Source: a virus. Taken from it: 50,395 nt of DNA. Within the stretch, counting starts at the first letter, position 1. Every line of letters starts with the position of its first letter. The notes under the pieces are model-generated. The model was not told where the DNA came from and did no database searches. It was given only the letters and a program-made list of their open reading frames with translations. The position numbers were made by a program, and so were the translations under genes. The DNA lies in IMG/VR virus record IMGVR_UViG_3300030107_000806, positions 1 through 50,395 of that record. The stretch is one strand, 5' to 3'. Of the stretch, positions 18,230-25,683 are shown one piece after another.

Positions 18230-18497
18230 GTGATTTACACTCCCCTGCTATTGACATATAAGCAGACCCATCAATGTATGTATCACTACTAACTGCTCCT
18301 AGTTTTGTTCTTGCTATCTTTAATAAACACATCATAATTGCTACATCGTGTGGTGTTATCTCAACATCTTTATATGCTGACCATAACTTTGCAATGTTAT
18401 TATGGTTCTTAACTTTATCTCCATAGTCCTTATGTCTGTCGCCACCAACCAATTGTATAGCAGTTGTTAATAAATCTTTAGTGTTTAACTGGTCCAT
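18222..18497 (-). CDS. DUF6378-like phage protein
   Basis: A 91-residue helical protein with the blocks GDRHKDYGD, NHNNIAKLWSAY and ITPHDVAIMMCLLKIAR ... YIDGSAYMSIAGE. I recognise this as a widespread phage family (DUF6378). The all-helical pattern is reminiscent of MazG-type NTP pyrophosphatases, but that link is inference. It overlaps both neighbours, and its place next to nrdA suggests a role in nucleotide handling. Confidence 0.75.
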   Translation of the reverse strand: MDQLNTKDLLTTAIQLVGGDRHKDYGDKVKNHNNIAKLWSAYKDVEITPHDVAIMMCLLKIARTKLGAVSSDTYIDGSAYMSIAGECKSHE

Positions 18498-18714
18498 TAT
18501 CTTTTCCTTTCTTCCCTAGTATAACCTTTTCCATTTCTCTCATGCCAATGTACTGACACAAAGCATTATTGTTTTCACAAAACCAATGTAGTCCTGTACC
18601 TGTCATCATTATGCCTGTATCATCAGACATATTAATAAATTCTATATGCATCTTTTTTGTTTTACCAATACCTGTTGTTGATAATACAATATAAGCTTTA
18701 CCTTCTTCTAACAT
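18478..18714 (-). CDS. hypothetical protein in replication operon
   Basis: A 78-residue protein if started at the ATG at 18714, overlapping the endonuclease I end by 17 bases; an upstream in-frame Met at 18786 would overlap that gene far more. It has a beta-rich start (MLEEGKAYIVLSTTG) and a basic tail. The GIGKT stretch is too short and misplaced to be called a P-loop. It overlaps the DUF6378 gene by 20 bases. Confidence 0.6.
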   Translation of the reverse strand: MLEEGKAYIVLSTTGIGKTKKMHIEFINMSDDTGIMMTGTGLHWFCENNNALCQYIGMREMEKVILGKKGKDNGPVKH

Positions 18715-19072
18715 TTTTAACCATCCATTCTTTTGGTATATCTTTATCACACCATTTAAAATTATTTTTCTCACACCACATAGCATAAGTTGTTTTAGAT
18801 TTCTTACTTAACTTAACATTAGGATTTTGAAAACAAAAACGAATATCACAATTCGTACTCTCTCTAATCCAAATATGTTTCTTTCTATCGTCAACTTTAA
18901 ATCTACCTTTTATTTCTACATATACATTAGTGCTAGGAAAATAAAGGTCGGGAAGATAAGAACGATGAATGACCGGTTGAACATACTTTATTTTTTCTCG
19001 TTCATAAAAGAACTTAATCTTCTTTGACTTTAATTTTTTTATTACTGTAGCTTCAAACTTAGAACGATACAT
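18698..19072 (-). CDS. endonuclease I, T7 gp3-like Holliday junction resolvase
   Basis: A 124-residue protein matching T7 endonuclease I along its length: MYRSKFEATVIKKL (catalytic Glu in the first helix), YLPDLYFP with the metal-binding Asp, VYVEIKGRF with the catalytic ExK, then DDRKKHIWIRES and the closing IPKEWM. The enzyme resolves branched DNA and degrades host DNA, providing nucleotides. A consensus promoter lies just upstream inside the preceding gene, so it can be expressed separately from the rest of the operon. Confidence 0.93.
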   Translation of the reverse strand: MYRSKFEATVIKKLKSKKIKFFYEREKIKYVQPVIHRSYLPDLYFPSTNVYVEIKGRFKVDDRKKHIWIRESTNCDIRFCFQNPNVKLSKKSKTTYAMWCEKNNFKWCDKDIPKEWMVKNVRRR

Positions 19073-19335
19073 TATTTTTTATTATATATTATATCATATA
19101 ATTCTTGGAATGTCAAGTCTGGATTTTGTTTTAACTTTTTAATTACCCACTTGTATGACCACGCACTTAATTGAATTTGATTTTGAAACCAGTAATGAGT
19201 TTGTTCTGGCATCATTTCAAATAAATTTTTTTCATTAATCTTTTCTTTCTCTGGTCCTTCGACTAATGATTGCAACCATTCAACAAGAATACCTCGAGCT
19301 TTCTTTCGTATCTTTTTTATTTTCTTTCTATTCAT
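19072..19335 (-). CDS. hypothetical protein
   Basis: An 87-residue protein with a very basic start (MNRKKIKKIRKKARG) and a Trp-containing helical body. The stop overlaps the endonuclease I start (TAATG) and its own start overlaps the lipoprotein gene end. No family recognised; the basic N-terminus could contact nucleic acid. Its end carries the endonuclease promoter. Confidence 0.65.
   Translation of the reverse strand: MNRKKIKKIRKKARGILVEWLQSLVEGPEKEKINEKNLFEMMPEQTHYWFQNQIQLSAWSYKWVIKKLKQNPDLTFQELYDIIYNKK
19088..19116 (-). promoter_or_regulatory. sigma-70 promoter before endonuclease I
   Basis: Read on the minus strand: TTGACA (19116-19111), 17-base spacer, TATAAT (19093-19088), with TGA directly before the -10. 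It lies in the 3' coding part of the 87-residue gene, ~15 bases from the endonuclease start. Confidence 0.8.
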
Positions 19336-19573
19336 CTTTACATTTCTCTGTGTTCTTTACTTTACTACAATAAAATTCTTTTGCTCTTTCATTCTGTGAT
19401 TTTATTTTTTCATTTTTATTTTTTAAAATCTTTTTCTTTTTATCTGGGTTAGGTTCTTCTTCCAATACTATCTCTACTACCTTTGCGGTTTCTTTAGCTA
19501 CAAATAAAGCACAACCTGTACAAGTAAATAATAATATTAATACTAATAAAAACATTACAAAAAATTTATACAT
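19328..19573 (-). CDS. small predicted lipoprotein
   Basis: An 81-residue protein with a hydrophobic export signal (FFVMFLLVLILLF) followed by TCTGC, an acceptable lipobox with the lipidated Cys at residue ~21. The mature part is short, charged and Lys-rich with two further Cys. Lipoproteins of this size act as outer spanins in lysis, but this gene lies in the replication operon between exonuclease and endonuclease I, so superinfection exclusion or another envelope role is also possible. Confidence 0.65.
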   Translation of the reverse strand: MYKFFVMFLLVLILLFTCTGCALFVAKETAKVVEIVLEEEPNPDKKKKILKNKNEKIKSQNERAKEFYCSKVKNTEKCKDE

Positions 19574-20453
19574 TTACTTTTAGCTCCTCAACATTAGGTT
19601 CTTTAACAATCTTTGTCATATATACATTACTCTTTGCATACTTAAATAATCTTAAACCTTTACCTTCGTTAGCGTCAGAATGACATTCAACTTTATGTTG
19701 ACAATAAAAACAACCTAAAGGTAATTTCATGTTACCACCTTTCTCGTGTGGTATAGGTTCGTAACATTTTGCAGGTGGTTTATCATCTGCTAATTTTTCT
19801 TTAACATCTTTAATTAAATGTTTAACATTTGGTTTCATTAAATCATCTGGTCTAAACAAAGCTAACTCTCCTGTCGCTTTATTCAATGCAAGGAAGCCAC
19901 CCTTATCACTATCTTCATTCTCTTCATAACCGGATAGCTGTGCGACATAACCAAATGGGTCGTCACCATATAACGAACCATCCTTAAACTTTTTAAAACT
20001 ATACGATGAAGCAGTCTTAACATCAACAACTTCTCCATCAATTTTACTATCCATGTGTCCTACAATTCCATCAACAGTCACTTTCTTTTGTTGGTCTGTC
20101 ACTTCATGTCCTGCTAATTCTGCAAGAAATAAAATAAGATGTTCCATAAAATGCCCTGTTAAAAATTTTAATTGTAGTGCAGGGTCTGGTGTAGTTTTCT
20201 TAAATGGTCTATGTCTATCATACCATAACTGTCTTGCTGGTCTTCCAAGTATAGACATTCGTAAAACTTTTTTATCTGCTTTCATAGGATTTGTAAAATC
20301 CATTACGACTTCTTTTATATTATTTAAAAATTTAGATAGCTGTTCTTCACTAACATTTATTTTCTTTTTATAAGTAAGATTAACAAGTAACTTATTTATA
20401 TCTGGAACTAATGTATCTAAACTTTTAGTGTGTTTCTTTCCAGTTGTTTCCAA
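19566..20453 (-). CDS. RecB-like PD-(D/E)XK exonuclease with Cys cluster
   Basis: A 295-residue protein. GHMDSKIDGEVVDVKTAS at ~137-154 is the nuclease core (Asp, then DxK), and YVAQLSGY at ~172-179 is the QxxxY motif of RecB/Cas4-type nucleases. Near the C-terminus a C-x2-C-x5-C cluster (GCFYCQHKVEC) resembles the three C-terminal Cys of Fe-S-containing family members. The usual N-terminal fourth Cys is not obvious, though one Cys lies ~20 residues upstream of the cluster. The start is TTG, with AGGAG 10 bases upstream inside the polymerase end. Probably replaces the T7 gp6 exonuclease in DNA degradation and recombination. Confidence 0.85.
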   Translation of the reverse strand: METTGKKHTKSLDTLVPDINKLLVNLTYKKKINVSEEQLSKFLNNIKEVVMDFTNPMKADKKVLRMSILGRPARQLWYDRHRPFKKTTPDPALQLKFLTGHFMEHLILFLAELAGHEVTDQQKKVTVDGIVGHMDSKIDGEVVDVKTASSYSFKKFKDGSLYGDDPFGYVAQLSGYEENEDSDKGGFLALNKATGELALFRPDDLMKPNVKHLIKDVKEKLADDKPPAKCYEPIPHEKGGNMKLPLGCFYCQHKVECHSDANEGKGLRLFKYAKSNVYMTKIVKEPNVEELKVNV

Positions 20454-22119
20454 TTTTATATTCTCCTGTTAGTGAACAACGAAGACCTAACTGGTCTCCT
20501 GCATCCACGATTGATTGTACTGCAAGTTTACCTAAACTTTCAGCGTGTTCTTCTTTAACTTGATATTGAAACTCATCATGTACATTTGCTACAGGTATAG
20601 CAACAATACTTTTTTCTTGTATATATTTTTCTAATAAGACAAGAGCTTTCTTCATAGCAATAGCTCCACCACCTTGTATTAAAGTGTTAAGGGCGGAATG
20701 CCTTTGTCTGATGATGAGCTTTCTTTGGTCGAGTCCTTTGAGGAAACCCTTTCGAGTAGCAATGTCCACTCTTTCTCGTAATCTTGCAAGACTTGGGAGA
20801 CGCTTAAGAAATCTTTCTTTAATCTGTCTTCCATAACCTTCAGACCTTCCGCAGATAGCTCCGAGTTTTTTGTTACCTGCCCCATAAATGAACGCATAGA
20901 TAAATGTCTTTGCAATATCTCTGCTTTCCAACCCTGCAAGAGTTTGATTTGTAGTGTGTATATCTCCATTAATGACTTCATTTATATATTCCTTATCATT
21001 CATATAGTGGGATAATATTCTTAACTCAAGTCCACTTGCGTCAATCCCCACTAACTTATATCCGTTTGGTACTACCCATAGTTCCCTGCATTCCTTACCA
21101 TAAGGAGAGTACACGGCAGGGATTTGAGCCATATTGGGCGACTGGTGGCTCATGCGTGATGTTATAGCCCCATTGGTTATAACTTTTCCATGCACTCTCC
21201 CATCTTCTTTTACTGCGTCAATCCATGACTCTATCATAGCCACTCGTTTTTGTAGTAAAAGAAACTCGTTAATCAATTCAGCTTCTGGTATATCTTTTAT
21301 CTCTGATAAAACTTTTTCATCTACAATTACATGACCCTTATCTGTTTTCTTTTTAGGTTTCCATCCTAGATTAATTAATCGTTGTCCTATCTGTTGTCTT
21401 GAACCAAGATTAAATTCTTGATACTTAACTTTAATAAAAGGTACACCCTTGACATATCCTCTAGCTTTATTGTTTGACTTTGGTATAAAAGTTTCTTCAA
21501 TCTTTAAAGGTTTAAATGTTTCTCTAACCTTTGTCTGTACTTCATCTATCTTTTGTTGTAGTCTAGCAAGAAGAAGATGTGCTTTCTCTATATCAATTTT
21601 AAATCCATAAGAAATTTGTCGTTCAATAATTGTTGCAACCTCATGCTCTAAATCAATTGACTCTTTAGAAAAATTTGCACTCTGTCTCTTTAATAAAGTA
21701 TAAACTTGTATTAATAATTTAACATCACGAATACAATACCTTAACATTTCTTGACTGAACTTTGTAAAGTCATCGAAGTCAAACTTCTTGTATCCAAACT
21801 TTAAACCAAATGCTTTTAAACTATGTCCTCCTTCTCTTACTGGATTAAATAATCTTGATAGAACTAATGTATCAATTACTTTACCAAGTTTAAATAAGTC
21901 AACGCCAAGTACATTCTTAATAACTGGTGCGTCAAAACCTATTATGTTGTGTCCAATAAACTCCGAATAATTACTCGCAACATCCTTAAATTTATGAATA
22001 TCATCCTCAGTATAATGTACAGTATTGCCCTTATCACAAATAGTGACCAAGCAAAAAATCTTATTAGGTAATGAACCTTTGAATAGTGGGGTCTCAATGT
22101 CGAGAAATAATTTAGCCAT
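20425..22119 (-). CDS. family A DNA polymerase with 3'-5' exonuclease, T7-like
   Basis: A 564-residue replicative polymerase, shorter than T7 gp5. Exonuclease motifs: FLDIET (residues 5-10), GHNIIGFD (~56-63) and YCIRDVKLL (~127-135). Polymerase motif A is DASGLELR (~360), motif B KTFIYAFIYGAG (~402-413), and motif C VHDEFQ (~511). The residue aligned with E. coli Phe762/T7 Tyr526 is Tyr (KTFIY), a state associated with T7-like virulent phages. A thioredoxin-binding insert is not evident. AGGAG precedes the start, 9 bases after the primase-helicase stop. Confidence 0.96.
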   Translation of the reverse strand: MAKLFLDIETPLFKGSLPNKIFCLVTICDKGNTVHYTEDDIHKFKDVASNYSEFIGHNIIGFDAPVIKNVLGVDLFKLGKVIDTLVLSRLFNPVREGGHSLKAFGLKFGYKKFDFDDFTKFSQEMLRYCIRDVKLLIQVYTLLKRQSANFSKESIDLEHEVATIIERQISYGFKIDIEKAHLLLARLQQKIDEVQTKVRETFKPLKIEETFIPKSNNKARGYVKGVPFIKVKYQEFNLGSRQQIGQRLINLGWKPKKKTDKGHVIVDEKVLSEIKDIPEAELINEFLLLQKRVAMIESWIDAVKEDGRVHGKVITNGAITSRMSHQSPNMAQIPAVYSPYGKECRELWVVPNGYKLVGIDASGLELRILSHYMNDKEYINEVINGDIHTTNQTLAGLESRDIAKTFIYAFIYGAGNKKLGAICGRSEGYGRQIKERFLKRLPSLARLRERVDIATRKGFLKGLDQRKLIIRQRHSALNTLIQGGGAIAMKKALVLLEKYIQEKSIVAIPVANVHDEFQYQVKEEHAESLGKLAVQSIVDAGDQLGLRCSLTGEYKIGNNWKETH

Positions 22120-22128
22120 TGTTTACTC

Positions 22129-23805
22129 CTAAAATTTATCGTCTGCATCATCGTTATCCGTAGGTTTTTCTGTTTCGTGTAGTCTTCCTGTGTCCTTATC
22201 ATAATATAAATAAGTTGCAGGTCCAGTCATTCCTACAAATCTATTCTTTAATACTCTTAGTGATGTCGTATTACGAATAACCTCATTGTCATTCTGTGCG
22301 TCTCTCTCTAATCCAAGCACCATATCAGATAGTTGAGCAATAGAACCACTACCTCTTAGTTGAGATAGGGATGTGACTGCTCCCTCTTCATGTCCTTTTC
22401 CATCCGGTCTTTTAAGATGTGATACAATAATCAAAGCACAATCTGTTTCTTGTACAAGTGTACGAAGCTTTGTCATAATTTCATCGAGTCCTTTTCTTTC
22501 ATCACCAAACTCTTGGGATGATACAACCATACTGATATGGTCAAGTACAATGAACTTACATTCTAAAGCTTTCGCCATGTATCTAACTCTCGATACAATA
22601 TTATCTACAGAATTAGAACCGAAATGATTATAGAAATAAAATCTACCAGAGCCAATAGTCTTGTTAAAATATTCTATCTTATCATCTTTACTTAATGATA
22701 TGTCTGGTCTTCTAAGTGGTAGGTTTGCTTCAACACCCATGATGTCAAGTGCTGTTATCTTTGGGCTTTCCTCAAGCATAATCATACCTATGTTTTGTTC
22801 AGTAGTTTTATAGATATGATAAACTAATTCTTTAATGACTGATGTCTTACCTAATCCAGTACCTGCTGTGATAGTCACTAACTCTCCACTACGAATACCA
22901 TAGGTTAATTCATCTAAACCTTTCCAACCATAGTCTGTTCGTGATTTAACTACAGGTTCTAATACCTCATCAAGTAATGATGAACCTTTTATAATTCCGT
23001 CTGGTGCATGGACAGGTGCATTCCACCAACACTTCATATACTCTTCATACTTTCTAGCACGAAGCATATCATTTGCGTCTTTGAAATTTTCTGGTAGCTT
23101 AACTATCTTTGCTTTTGCAGGGGCAAATAATTCTGCAACCTTTTTACTTTTCTCTCTACCTATCTCATCATTATCAAAGTTAATAACTATATTCTCAAAC
23201 TTATCAAGCCATGTATAACTTTTCTTAATGTCTTTAATAGCAGAAGCAACACCATTCTTAATACTAACAACAGGATATTTTGAACCGAGTAATTGATACA
23301 CACTCATAGCGTCAATCTCTCCTTCAGTTATGGTCACATACTTACCTCCATTGAATAGATGTTGTCCAAACAATCCAGCATTACTTGTTGAACCATTGAC
23401 AGAAAATTGTTTATCTTTTACAAACCTATTCTTATACCCTATGATAGTACCTTGCTCATCATAGTATGGATAGATATGTTTTGATATTAAACCTTGACCA
23501 TTATAAGAAACTTTAACTCCATATTTCTTAACAGTCTCTTCATTTATTCCTCTATCTTTTATAGCATGGAAACCACCTGCTACATTAGAAGAATAACTAC
23601 TTAAAATATTACTTGGTAATTCTTTTACTAACTCCATATTGTCGCCCTTCTCTTTAATTAATTGTATGTCCTCGCTGTCTGGTGGGAAGTAGTTCTCACA
23701 AGCAAAGCAATAACTACTACCATCTTCGTTAATACTTCTTGCGTCACTACTTCCGCACTTATCACAAGGTACATGGTATTCTACAAAATTTGATTTGTCT
23801 TCCAT
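22129..23805 (-). CDS. bifunctional primase-helicase, T7 gp4-like
   Basis: A 558-residue protein that primes and unwinds DNA at the fork. A zinc-binding domain is given by Cys14, Cys17, Cys33 and Cys36; the TOPRIM primase core by TITEGEIDA (~158-166) and INFDNDEIG; and the helicase by Walker A TAGTGLGKTS (~310-319), Walker B FIVLDHISMV and the IIVSHLKR motif near ~450. The acidic C-terminus (NDDADDKF) ends in an aromatic residue like the T7 protein, whose tail contacts the polymerase. It follows ssb closely. Confidence 0.95.
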   Translation of the reverse strand: MEDKSNFVEYHVPCDKCGSSDARSINEDGSSYCFACENYFPPDSEDIQLIKEKGDNMELVKELPSNILSSYSSNVAGGFHAIKDRGINEETVKKYGVKVSYNGQGLISKHIYPYYDEQGTIIGYKNRFVKDKQFSVNGSTSNAGLFGQHLFNGGKYVTITEGEIDAMSVYQLLGSKYPVVSIKNGVASAIKDIKKSYTWLDKFENIVINFDNDEIGREKSKKVAELFAPAKAKIVKLPENFKDANDMLRARKYEEYMKCWWNAPVHAPDGIIKGSSLLDEVLEPVVKSRTDYGWKGLDELTYGIRSGELVTITAGTGLGKTSVIKELVYHIYKTTEQNIGMIMLEESPKITALDIMGVEANLPLRRPDISLSKDDKIEYFNKTIGSGRFYFYNHFGSNSVDNIVSRVRYMAKALECKFIVLDHISMVVSSQEFGDERKGLDEIMTKLRTLVQETDCALIIVSHLKRPDGKGHEEGAVTSLSQLRGSGSIAQLSDMVLGLERDAQNDNEVIRNTTSLRVLKNRFVGMTGPATYLYYDKDTGRLHETEKPTDNDDADDKF

Positions 23806-23824
23806 GTGTCGCCCTCTCTATATA

Positions 23825-24256
23825 TTAAAAGTCTTCTCCGTTTTCTTTGTCAGAGGTAAAGCCCTCTGCTACATCAAAGTCCTCGCCATAAGGCACGAGG
23901 TCTAAGACTTGTACTGCTTGTAGGTCTAAGCTTTTACCACTCTTACCTGCAAAGTTCCACTCAAATTCTTTGTAAAGAACTTTGATTTGTGAACCATTAC
24001 CTACCAATACATCAATAGGATTTTTCTTTGCGTCAACAAGTCTTGGCACAGGATTTTTTGTACCATCATTTCTTTCGACTTTTCTTTTAAGCTTAATGAT
24101 ATTACCTCTATCATCAGTCTTAACTGTTATCCCTCTGCTTTTAAATTCATCAGCAGTCTTATCATCAATGGCTAAATCCACTTGATAAACTGGGTCGAAT
24201 GTTGTATTGGGTCTAGTAATAGCACACCAATATGCTTTTCCTTCTACTGTTGGCAT
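23825..24256 (-). CDS. single-stranded DNA-binding protein, T7 gp2.5-like
   Basis: A 143-residue OB-fold-type protein. The start MPTVEGKAYWCAITRPN and the later YKEFEWNFAGKSGKSLDLQAVQVLDL block fit the phage gp2.5-like SSB family. The tail is acidic and ends in Phe (SDKENGEDF), the feature that in T7 docks on polymerase and helicase. GGAGGG sits just before the ATG. It is the first gene of the replication operon, behind its own promoter at 24321-24293. Confidence 0.88.
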   Translation of the reverse strand: MPTVEGKAYWCAITRPNTTFDPVYQVDLAIDDKTADEFKSRGITVKTDDRGNIIKLKRKVERNDGTKNPVPRLVDAKKNPIDVLVGNGSQIKVLYKEFEWNFAGKSGKSLDLQAVQVLDLVPYGEDFDVAEGFTSDKENGEDF

Positions 24257-24292
24257 AATGCCCTCCTTTATTTAATCTATTTAATTACCTAT

Positions 24293-24321
24293 ATTATATC
24301 ATACTTCTTGCTTCAAGTCAA
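24293..24321 (-). promoter_or_regulatory. sigma-70 promoter of replication operon
   Basis: Minus strand: TTGACT (24321-24316), 17 bases, TATAAT (24298-24293) with TGA before the -10. Between the boxes CTTCTTG and CAAGAAG form an inverted repeat that could be an operator or the tail of the preceding RNA. It is placed 40 bases upstream of the ssb start. Confidence 0.82.
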
Positions 24322-24339
24322 GAAGAAAGTTTATTTTAT

Positions 24340-25114
24340 TTGGGCGGTGGTTTCGCTGACAACCATATAACCACGCATTAAGTTAATTAAACTAGTATTG
24401 CGAGTCAACACCCAAAATTCTTAAACTTTCGTAAGGAGTGTGACAGGATTATCTTTTCTTCACAATCATTCTACTCGTCAGTAGACCCTTCTCCTTACGG
24501 AAATTTAAGTGGGTAGTTTTACGCAACGCATGTGTTCAGATGGCACTACCCAAACCTTTTGTTTAGTCAGTCTGGATTTTGGTTATGCCACTATGCTTTT
24601 TAAGATAACTTTTATGTGCGTTCTTTTTCAAACTTTTTATTGTGTTACCCCATAGCAGTAGAACTTAATCTTTCCCAAGCACCTACGCACTAAACAATCT
24701 ATTAACTTGGGTGTGTTTTATACTCACGATGTTAATTCACCGAGACTGGAACTTAATTACTGACCCATATCCAGTAGTGTCATTTAAGACTTTTCATTAG
24801 TAGTCAACCAAGTTAATTCTTTTTCGGATTTCTACGGAGGACTTATGGATTTACCTCCAACCTTTCACGAGCTATCCACCTATGAGATAACGCTACTCAG
24901 TACATACCTTCAACCCCTCATGCATTTGCACATCAAGATTAAAACCACTACCTTACAACTAGCTTACTGTTGTTCAGTCAGTAGAAACATATGTCTTGCA
25001 AAAACATATGTCCGAAACCTTTATTATATTATTAATTATATTATTAATATTATAATTAATATTATAATAATAACTATTAATAACTTTAACATAGTTATTT
25101 ATTTTATATATAAT
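24340..25114 (-). ncRNA. candidate large ornate structured noncoding RNA
   Basis: There is no credible protein gene from 24257 to 25168, yet the minus strand has its own promoter at 25149-25121 and many complementary segments. Paired segments (plus coordinates): 25011-25017 with 24822-24828 (7 bp); 24854-24858 with 24836-24840 (GGAGG/CCTCC); 24808-24817 with 24701-24710 (10 bp); 24771-24775 with 24745-24749; 24685-24690 with 24616-24621; 24586-24590 with 24541-24545; 24545-24551 with 24511-24517 (7 bp); 24491-24498 with 24431-24438, extended by 24504-24509 with 24420-24425; 24460-24464 with 24439-24443; and 24480-24484 with 24471-24475. Some pairs cross or compete, as in pseudoknots. Both ends are approximate. 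Size and phage setting recall the GOLLD/ROOL class, but I cannot assign a family. Confidence 0.65.
24985..25012. repeat. 11-base direct repeat with internal palindrome
   Basis: AAACATATGTC occurs at 24985-24995 and again at 25002-25012; each copy contains the palindrome ACATATGT. It lies near the 5' end of the candidate large RNA and could be part of its fold or a protein-binding pair. Confidence 0.6.
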
Positions 25115-25120
25115 AGATAT
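25021..25120. other. extreme AT-rich block at RNA 5' end
   Basis: About 100 bases made almost only of A and T, with AATAACTAT (25069-25077) inverted at 25091-25099 and several ATTAAT/ATTATA alternations. On the minus strand it is the leader just after the promoter. It could be an unwinding element, an unstable leader, or simply spacer DNA. Confidence 0.6.
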
Positions 25121-25149
25121 ATTATATCATAGTTTGTTTCCAAAGTCAA
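25121..25149 (-). promoter_or_regulatory. sigma-70 promoter of the large RNA
   Basis: Minus strand: TTGACT (25149-25144), 17-base spacer, TATAAT (25126-25121), preceded by TGA. The predicted start is near 25114. It lies directly after the stop of the nuclease-like gene at 25169 and has no protein gene in front of it, which is the main argument that the following ~775 bases are a transcription unit. Confidence 0.8.
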
Positions 25150-25168
25150 TAACTATTTTAATTTTTTT

Positions 25169-25567
25169 TTATACCTGCGACACTTGGTCGCTATAAAACT
25201 CCTTGTTAAACATTTCTTTTATAGGAATAAGCACACATTTACTTGCCTTATTATCGCCTACATTCTTTGTCAACTTATCTTTATACTTATCCACAATTTT
25301 CTTTAGTGTTGATGTTTTAAATACAAGTGTACAAAATTCTTCCTTATCTTCTTCCAATCTATGAAACCAATAGTCAGATTTAGTAGCATAAATACCACTA
25401 GGTTTCCCTCTATATTCATACTCAATGGCTATGTTTCCAGTCTTCTTCCACCAATTTCTCTCTGACTTAACTTCAATGGTGCAGTTATTAAACATATCTT
25501 TTACTTTCTGTTCTTTAATCTGACCATACTTTAAATCAATATCAAAGTCTTTAAATCCCTTCTTCAT
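25169..25567 (-). CDS. PD-(D/E)XK-type nuclease-like protein
   Basis: A 132-residue protein. A Glu in the first helix (YGQIKEQKVKDMF), then TIEVKSE with an ExK pair at ~30-34, and GNIAIEYEYRGKPSGI followed by ATKSDYWF, together fit small restriction-fold or resolvase-like phage proteins. An acidic residue that would normally precede the ExK strand is not obvious, so activity is not certain. Its start overlaps the polybasic peptide stop (TAATG). Last gene of the early cluster, ahead of the large RNA promoter. Confidence 0.65.
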   Translation of the reverse strand: MKKGFKDFDIDLKYGQIKEQKVKDMFNNCTIEVKSERNWWKKTGNIAIEYEYRGKPSGIYATKSDYWFHRLEEDKEEFCTLVFKTSTLKKIVDKYKDKLTKNVGDNKASKCVLIPIKEMFNKEFYSDQVSQV

Positions 25568-25683
25568 TATTTACCTCTTCTAATTTTAAGTTTAAGTCTA
25601 ATGCGTCTGCGATTGCGTCTCTTACGAGAACCTATCTTGCGTCTGCCCTTATGCTTTTTTCTTTTTAAGTTTGCTCTACTCAT
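25567..25683 (-). CDS. 38-residue Arg/Lys-rich protein
   Basis: Tiny frame with roughly 60% Arg+Lys (NLKRKKHKGRRKIGSRKRR and RRRIRLKLKIRRGK). Its ATG overlaps the upstream stop as ATGA and its stop overlaps the next start as TAATG, so it is locked into the operon and is unlikely to be a chance frame. The composition implies binding to RNA or DNA; it could be an arginine-rich antiterminator-like or compaction peptide. No family recognised. Confidence 0.7.
   Translation of the reverse strand: MSRANLKRKKHKGRRKIGSRKRRNRRRIRLKLKIRRGK

Noticed and set aside
18714-18786. Upstream 24-codon extension of the 78-residue gene, and its GIGKT as a P-loop.
   Set aside because: The extension would overlap endonuclease I by ~90 bases without a ribosome site, and GIGKT lacks the spacing and following hydrophobics of a Walker A motif.
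24182-24370. Plus-strand frame over the start of ssb and its promoter.
   Set aside because: It is antisense to ssb, overlaps a strong leftward promoter, and has low-complexity Tyr/Ile content.
24845-25132. A 95-codon plus-strand frame with GGAGG 5 bases before its ATG.
   Set aside because: The GGAGG is half of a hairpin (pairs with CCTCC at 24854-24858). The second half of the frame is an Ile/Asn/Tyr translation of the AT-rich block. It also runs against all neighbours and overlaps the RNA promoter.
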